A stretch of 10,200 nucleotides of DNA from UBA6054 sp964522095 (GTDB lineage Bacteria; Planctomycetota; Phycisphaerae; Phycisphaerales; UBA1924): NCBI GenBank assembly GCA_964522095.1, contig CAZFSO010000083.1, forward strand, positions 1 to 10,200, read 5' to 3'. The notes below the pieces were generated by a model, which did not search any database, was not told the DNA's origin, and was given only the letters and a program-made list of their open reading frames with translations. Positions 7,226 through 10,200 of this stretch are shown here, in pieces (position 1 is the stretch's first letter; the number at the start of each line of letters is the position of its first letter). Position numbers and translations under genes: made by a program.

Positions 7226-8703
7226 GCCGCTCGGGCAGTTATGAGACCACGGAGTTCCGCCGGTCGTTCCTCAAGGAGACCGACTCGCTGCTCCGCCGGC
7301 GTCTGGGCTGGTTCGTGGTCATCTGGGGCGGGCTGGGCATCCTGGGCGTCGCCGTGGCGGTCGTCGCGGCGGTGGCCTTCCAGGACGACGCGGTGCTCAA
7401 ACTCTTCTTCGGCGCCGGCAACGGCTGGCGCAAGGCGTTCCCGCTCGCGGGCCTGGTGATCTGGCTCGCCGCGTACGGCGCCACGCTGTTCATGGTCCTG
7501 GCCAAGCGCAACCTGTCCAGCACGATGGTCGTGCGTCTCTCGCTGATGCTCATCATCGCCGACGGCGTCTTCGCCCTGTGCGGGCGCATCGGCATGGTCG
7601 AGGGCTACAACCTCTGGCTCTTCTGGATGGCCCACCTGATCGCCTGCCTGGTGTTCCCCTGGAGCGTGCGCCAGGCGCTGATCCCCATCGGCGTGGTGCT
7701 CGGGTTGAGTTTCCTCAGCCGCGTCACCATCGAGGACAACAGCGTCGTCCCCGCGATGCTCATGACCGCCTGGGTGCTGATCACGCTGTCGCCCGCGGTG
7801 GTCATCTGCGGCGTGCGCCACTCCCAGCGCGTCCAGCGGTCCTCCAACCGGTTCATCAGCCAGCGCTACGGCATGCTCCGCCAGGAACTCGCCTACGCCC
7901 GGCAACTCCACGAGTCGCTCTTCCCCGCGCCCAAGGCCGACGGGGCGATCCGGTTCTCATACCGCTACGAGCCGATGCGCCAGATCGGCGGCGACTACCT
8001 CTACGCCCACGCCGAGCGCACCGAGCGCGGCGAGGCGCTCTCGGTCGTGCTGCTCGACGTGACCGGCCACGGCATCCCCGCGGCCCTGACCGTTAACCGC
8101 CTGCACGGCGAGATCGACCTGCGCTTCGCCGAGCAGCCGGACATCGGGCCCGGCGAACTGCTCCGCCTGCTCAACCGCTACGTGCACCTGACCCTGTCGA
8201 AGCACTCGATCTTCGCGACCGCGGTGTGCTTCCGCGTCGACGTGCCATCCGGAAGACTCACCTACGCCTCCGGCGGGCACCCCCCGGCGTTCATCCGGGG
8301 CATCGACGGCACGCTGCGGGACCTGGACCCGACCAGTTTCGTGCTGGGCGCCTGCGCGGACCGCGACTTCGACCCGGGCGAGCGGACCGTCGACTTCCAC
8401 GAGGGCGACAGCCTGATCGCCTACACCGACGGGGCCATCGAGGCCCGATCGATCAAGGGCAGCATGCTTCGGATCGAGGGTCTGCGTCGGATCCTGGCCG
8501 GGCCGGTCCCGCCCGGCGTGTCCGGGGGCGGGCTGGGCACCTGGGCCGAGCGGGTGCTGTCGGAGGTCACGCACTTCCGCGGGGGCCTGCCGCCGGAGGA
8601 CGACACGCTGGCCATCGAGATCCACCGGGCGATCGGCGTGCCGGGTTTCAAGACCGGGCCTGCGCGGACCAGATCCGGTGAAGCCCCCCTGGTCAGTCCT
8701 TGA
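7222..8703 (+). CDS. Membrane-anchored SpoIIE/RsbU-type PP2C serine/threonine phosphatase, copy 2
   Basis: A 493-residue paralogue of the preceding gene with the same plan: about six hydrophobic segments (near 32-54, 73-94, 103-122, 130-149, 152-168, 176-198), a linker (MLRQELAYARQLHESLFPAP, 218-237) and a SpoIIE phosphatase domain with GGDY (256-259), LLDVTGHG (277-284), YTDGAIEAR (401-409) and EDDT (459-462), so the metal ligands look intact. The start is the GTG at 7222, overlapping the upstream TGA by 4 bases, with GGGGAG at 7211-7216 placed 5 bases before it; the frame is open further upstream, but that stretch lies inside copy 1. The soluble halves of the two copies are closely alike while the membrane halves are not, suggesting duplication followed by divergence of the input side. 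Its last 11 bases overlap the end of the opposite-strand MazG-like gene. The substrate is unknown. Confidence 0.93.
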   Translation: MSRSGSYETTEFRRSFLKETDSLLRRRLGWFVVIWGGLGILGVAVAVVAAVAFQDDAVLKLFFGAGNGWRKAFPLAGLVIWLAAYGATLFMVLAKRNLSSTMVVRLSLMLIIADGVFALCGRIGMVEGYNLWLFWMAHLIACLVFPWSVRQALIPIGVVLGLSFLSRVTIEDNSVVPAMLMTAWVLITLSPAVVICGVRHSQRVQRSSNRFISQRYGMLRQELAYARQLHESLFPAPKADGAIRFSYRYEPMRQIGGDYLYAHAERTERGEALSVVLLDVTGHGIPAALTVNRLHGEIDLRFAEQPDIGPGELLRLLNRYVHLTLSKHSIFATAVCFRVDVPSGRLTYASGGHPPAFIRGIDGTLRDLDPTSFVLGACADRDFDPGERTVDFHEGDSLIAYTDGAIEARSIKGSMLRIEGLRRILAGPVPPGVSGGGLGTWAERVLSEVTHFRGGLPPEDDTLAIEIHRAIGVPGFKTGPARTRSGEAPLVSP

Positions 8704-9022
8704 CGCCGACGACCACGCCGGGCGTGGTGTACTTGATCAGGCAGGCCTCGAGGTCGACCGAGTTGATGTTGGCCAAGGTCGTCAGCCAAGCGAGGACGTC
8801 GGCGAACTCCTCTTCCAGGTTGGCCCGCTCCTCGGCGGTCGGGGTCCGTTTGGGATTGTTGTTCACCGCCAGCGCGGTGGCGAGTTCCCCGATCTCCTCG
8901 GTGAGATAGAGAAAGGTTCCGGCGGTGCCTCGGGCCGAGTCGGTCGCGTAGTAGCGCTCCCGGATCAGTTCCTGCAAACCCCGGATGGTCATGGGGGCGG
9001 TATGGGTCGTGGGGCTTGTCAT
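8693..9022 (-). CDS. MazG-like nucleotide pyrophosphohydrolase
   Basis: A small 109-residue all-alpha protein of the MazG-like NTP pyrophosphatase superfamily, whose members hydrolyse (d)NTPs to monophosphate and pyrophosphate for pool cleaning or signalling. The metal-binding pattern is clear: EEIGE (42-46, the EExxE motif) followed 25 residues later by EFAD (72-75, ExxD), in predicted helices. It is single-domain, unlike the duplicated E. coli MazG, and its C-terminus (GVVVGVKD) is short. I prefer the ATG at 9022: no Shine-Dalgarno is visible, but TAGACT ends 7 bases upstream of it, the geometry of a leaderless transcript. The ATG at 8992 (residue 11) is an alternative. The gene is convergent with phosphatase copy 2 (11-base overlap) and divergent from rpsL. 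Physiological substrate unknown; no toxin gene (mazF-like) is next to it. Confidence 0.88.
   Translation of the reverse strand: MTSPTTHTAPMTIRGLQELIRERYYATDSARGTAGTFLYLTEEIGELATALAVNNNPKRTPTAEERANLEEEFADVLAWLTTLANINSVDLEACLIKYTTPGVVVGVKD
8712..8728. repeat. Inverted repeat, possible two-way terminator, in the MazG-like 3' end
   Basis: Perfect 8-base arms ACCACGCC (8712-8719) and GGCGTGGT (8721-8728) surround one central G; RNA can form a 7-bp stem with a 3-base loop. It starts 9 bases after the stop of phosphatase copy 2 and lies in the last codons of the convergent MazG-like gene. There is no T tract on either side. Confidence 0.45.
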
Positions 9023-9028
9023 GCGACA

Positions 9029-9034
9029 AGTCTA
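9029..9034 (-). promoter_or_regulatory. Likely -10 element of a leaderless MazG-like transcript
   Basis: On the - strand TAGACT lies exactly 6 bases before the ATG at 9022. A start about 7 bases past a -10 would fall on the A of the ATG. It is the same hexamer as the one before pduO. No Shine-Dalgarno is placed correctly; the nearest GGAG is on the far side of the hexamer. No good -35 was found. Confidence 0.4.
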
Positions 9035-9071
9035 GGCTCCGGGAGGCCCGGCTTGGGTGAAAACGCCCTTA

Positions 9072-9092
9072 GGGACGGGGTGGGGTGGGGGG
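9072..9092 (+). other. Canonical G-quadruplex motif upstream of the rpsL promoter
   Basis: Four G runs of 3, 4, 4 and 6 bases (9072-9074, 9077-9080, 9082-9085, 9087-9092) are separated by loops of 2, 1 and 1 bases. Short loops favour a stable parallel quadruplex. It lies 28 bases upstream of the rpsL -35 and 50 bases upstream of the divergent MazG-like start, on the non-template strand for rpsL. Confidence 0.55.
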
Positions 9093-9120
9093 ACGGCGGT
9101 AGATCCGGGGAGCGGCGTGC

Positions 9121-9148
9121 TTGCCCTTGTCGGGTGGGGGGCTAGGAT
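9121..9148 (+). promoter_or_regulatory. Probable housekeeping-sigma promoter for rpsL-rpsG
   Basis: TTGCCC (9121-9126) and TAGGAT (9143-9148) are separated by 16 bases; each matches 4 of 6 positions of the TTGACA/TATAAT consensus. Transcription would start near 9155, giving a leader of about 60 bases before the rpsL ATG. It is the best such pair in the divergent gap between the MazG-like gene and rpsL. The call is from pattern only. Confidence 0.5.
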
Positions 9149-9214
9149 TCCCGCCCGGCCCGGAAATGCCGGATGGCGTTCGCCGTGGTGGCGACGACCG
9201 AGGACACGAGCAAC

Positions 9215-9589
9215 ATGCCGACGATCAACCAACTCATCCGCAAGCCGCGCCGCTCGCCCGTGACCAAGTCGAAGGTCCGCGACCTCGACGCGTGCCCGCA
9301 GCGCCGCGGCGTGTGCCTGTCGGTCAAGACCACCACCCCCAAGAAGCCCAACTCCGCCCTGCGGAAGATCGCCCGCGTGCGTCTGTCCAACGGCAAGGAA
9401 GTCACCGCCTACATCGGCGGCGAGGGCCACAACCTCCAGGAGCACTCGATCGTGCTCGTCCGCGGCGGACGCGTCCGCGACCTCCCCGGTGTGCGCTACC
9501 ACATCGTCCGCGGCAGCCTGGACTCGCTCGGAGTCGACGGCCGCAAGCAGGGCCGCTCGAAGTACGGCGCCAAGCGCAGCAAGAAGTGA
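9215..9589 (+). CDS. rpsL: 30S ribosomal protein S12
   Basis: S12 sits at the decoding centre of the small ribosomal subunit and affects accuracy and streptomycin response. The 124-residue product has the usual length and aligns without gaps to E. coli S12 from memory: TTTPKKPNSALRK (39-51), YIGGEGHNLQEHS (66-78), RGGRVRDLPGVRYH (83-96) and the basic tail SKYGAKRSKK. Lys43 is the usual lysine and Asp89, the methylthiolated residue in E. coli, is kept, but position 88 is Arg (codon CGC) where E. coli and Mycobacterium tuberculosis have Lys. The ATG at 9215 is set by homology; GAGGA at 9200-9204 lies 10 bases upstream. An in-frame ATG at 9173 would add 14 unrelated residues and is rejected. The gene opens the operon with rpsG downstream. 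Confidence 0.98.
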   Translation: MPTINQLIRKPRRSPVTKSKVRDLDACPQRRGVCLSVKTTTPKKPNSALRKIARVRLSNGKEVTAYIGGEGHNLQEHSIVLVRGGRVRDLPGVRYHIVRGSLDSLGVDGRKQGRSKYGAKRSKK

Positions 9590-9594
9590 TCACC

Positions 9595-9618
9595 GCGGCG
9601 CGGGGCGTCCCGCGTTGC
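9595..9618 (+). promoter_or_regulatory. Hairpin 1 in the rpsL-rpsG spacer
   Basis: Arms 9595-9604 (GCGGCGCGGG) and 9609-9618 (CCCGCGTTGC) pair over 10 bp, including two G-U pairs, around a GCGT loop; the inner 6 bp are perfect. It begins 6 bases after the rpsL stop. No T tract follows, so termination is less likely than an RNA structure acting on rpsG or on transcript stability. Confidence 0.45.
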
Positions 9619-9670
9619 CCGTTCCGTCCCGCGTCAGGCAAGTAATCGGCGTGTTCCGCCGGTGAACAGA

Positions 9671-9686
9671 GCCGGGCCGCCCCGGC
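9671..9686 (+). promoter_or_regulatory. Hairpin 2 in the rpsL-rpsG spacer
   Basis: GCCGGG (9671-9676) and CCCGGC (9681-9686) form a perfect 6-bp stem with a CCGC loop, ending 10 bases before the AGGAG of rpsG. With hairpin 1 it gives the 124-base spacer two stable stems, in the same place as the E. coli spacer that binds S7 for feedback control. Equivalence is inferred from position only. Confidence 0.4.
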
Positions 9687-9713
9687 AGATGAGCCCAGGA
9701 GATCCGAAGTCCC

Positions 9714-10200
9714 ATGTCAGGCCGCATCACCGCATCCGAGACCCAACTCCGCCCCGACCCGCGCTTCAACGACAAGGTCCTTGCCAAGTTCATCAACTGC
9801 GTCATGCAGGACGGCAAGAAGTCGGTCGCCCAGCGCGTGATCTACAACGCCATGGACGAGATCGAGGCCCGCATCAAGCGGACGCCCGAAGAGAACGGCC
9901 CCAAGGACTCCCTGGACGTCTTCCGCACCGCGATCAACAACGTCAAGCCCTACGTCGAGGTCCGCTCCAAGCGCATCGGCGGCGCCAACTACCAGGTGCC
10001 CCTGCCCGTCAAGAGCAACCGCCAGCAGTCGCTCGCCTTCCGCTGGATCATCCAGGCCGCCCGCTCCGAGAAGGGCCGCCCGATGCACCTCAAACTCGCC
10101 GACGAGTTCTGGCTGGCCTCCCGCGGCGAGGGCAAGGCCATGATGACCCGCGACCAGACCCACCGCATGGCCGAGGCCAACAAGGCCTTCGCCCACTTCG
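9714..10200 (+). CDS. rpsG: 30S ribosomal protein S7, 3' partial
   Basis: S7 nucleates assembly of the 30S head by binding 16S rRNA; in E. coli it also represses its own operon. The frame is open from the ATG at 9714 to the window edge (162 codons). Motifs: FINCVMQDGKKS (26-37), NNVKPYVEVRSKRIGGANYQVP (75-96, mRNA/rRNA-contact beta region), FRWIIQAAR (109-117) and HRMAEANKAFAHF (150-162). The usual family ending is AHYRW or AHFRW, so probably only two or three residues and the stop codon are missing. Compared with E. coli from memory, there is an extra stretch of about 8 residues between Tyr44 and Phe70, around KRTPEENGPKD, and a divergent N-terminus. AGGAG at 9697-9701 is the likely ribosome binding site, with a rather long 12-base spacer. 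The gene lies 124 bases after rpsL. Confidence 0.97.
   Translation, partial: MSGRITASETQLRPDPRFNDKVLAKFINCVMQDGKKSVAQRVIYNAMDEIEARIKRTPEENGPKDSLDVFRTAINNVKPYVEVRSKRIGGANYQVPLPVKSNRQQSLAFRWIIQAARSEKGRPMHLKLADEFWLASRGEGKAMMTRDQTHRMAEANKAFAHF

Noticed and set aside
7325..8545. A 15-base repeat (7325-7339 and 8525-8539) and quadruplex-like G runs inside phosphatase copy 2
   Set aside because: Both encode Gly-rich segments in unrelated parts of the protein; similar G-rich codon runs are expected by chance at this GC content.
9173..9214. In-frame N-terminal extension of rpsL from the ATG at 9173
   Set aside because: S12 proteins begin at MPTINQL/MATVNQL; the extra 14 residues have no counterpart, and GAGGA lies before the ATG at 9215.

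Overview
The window is very GC-rich and densely coded. A secretin, a lipidated TPR protein and ordinary housekeeping genes point to a diderm bacterium. The style of the TPR/secretin and SpoIIE-type phosphatase proteins and of ribosomal proteins S12 and S7 makes a planctomycete (Phycisphaerae-like) my best guess. That assignment is inference, not a database result.

Layout. Positions 2-3389 (+): the 3' part of a secretin gene (5' end outside the window), then a TPR lipoprotein that could be its pilotin or assembly partner. Positions 3347-5143 (-): recJ, overlapping the tail of the TPR gene. Positions 5191-8703 (+): a compact, probably co-transcribed run of a PduO-type cobalamin adenosyltransferase and two tandem paralogous membrane-anchored SpoIIE/RsbU-type PP2C phosphatases; the last two genes overlap by 4 bases. 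Positions 8693-9022 (-): a small MazG-like nucleotide pyrophosphohydrolase, tail-to-tail with the second phosphatase. From 9215 (+): rpsL and rpsG, the start of a str-type ribosomal operon, with rpsG cut by the window end just before its stop codon.

How the genes work together. The secretin and TPR lipoprotein look like parts of one envelope machine (type II secretion or type IV pilus class). The two phosphatases look like output modules of a partner-switching or sigma-regulation pathway, whose anti-sigma and anti-anti-sigma partners are not here. RecJ, the adenosyltransferase, the MazG-like enzyme and the ribosomal proteins are housekeeping.

No gap exceeds 300 bases, and I saw no tRNA, rRNA, CRISPR array, insertion sequence or riboswitch. 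I found no clearly new multi-gene system. The points worth a second look are small-scale: Arg at S12 position 88, a classical streptomycin-resistance position; strong palindromes inside coding sequence at both tail-to-tail junctions; a compact G-quadruplex motif upstream of the rpsL promoter; two hairpins in the rpsL-rpsG spacer; overlapping divergent -10 elements between recJ and the adenosyltransferase gene; a probably leaderless MazG-like gene; and an unusual C-terminal extension on the secretin.
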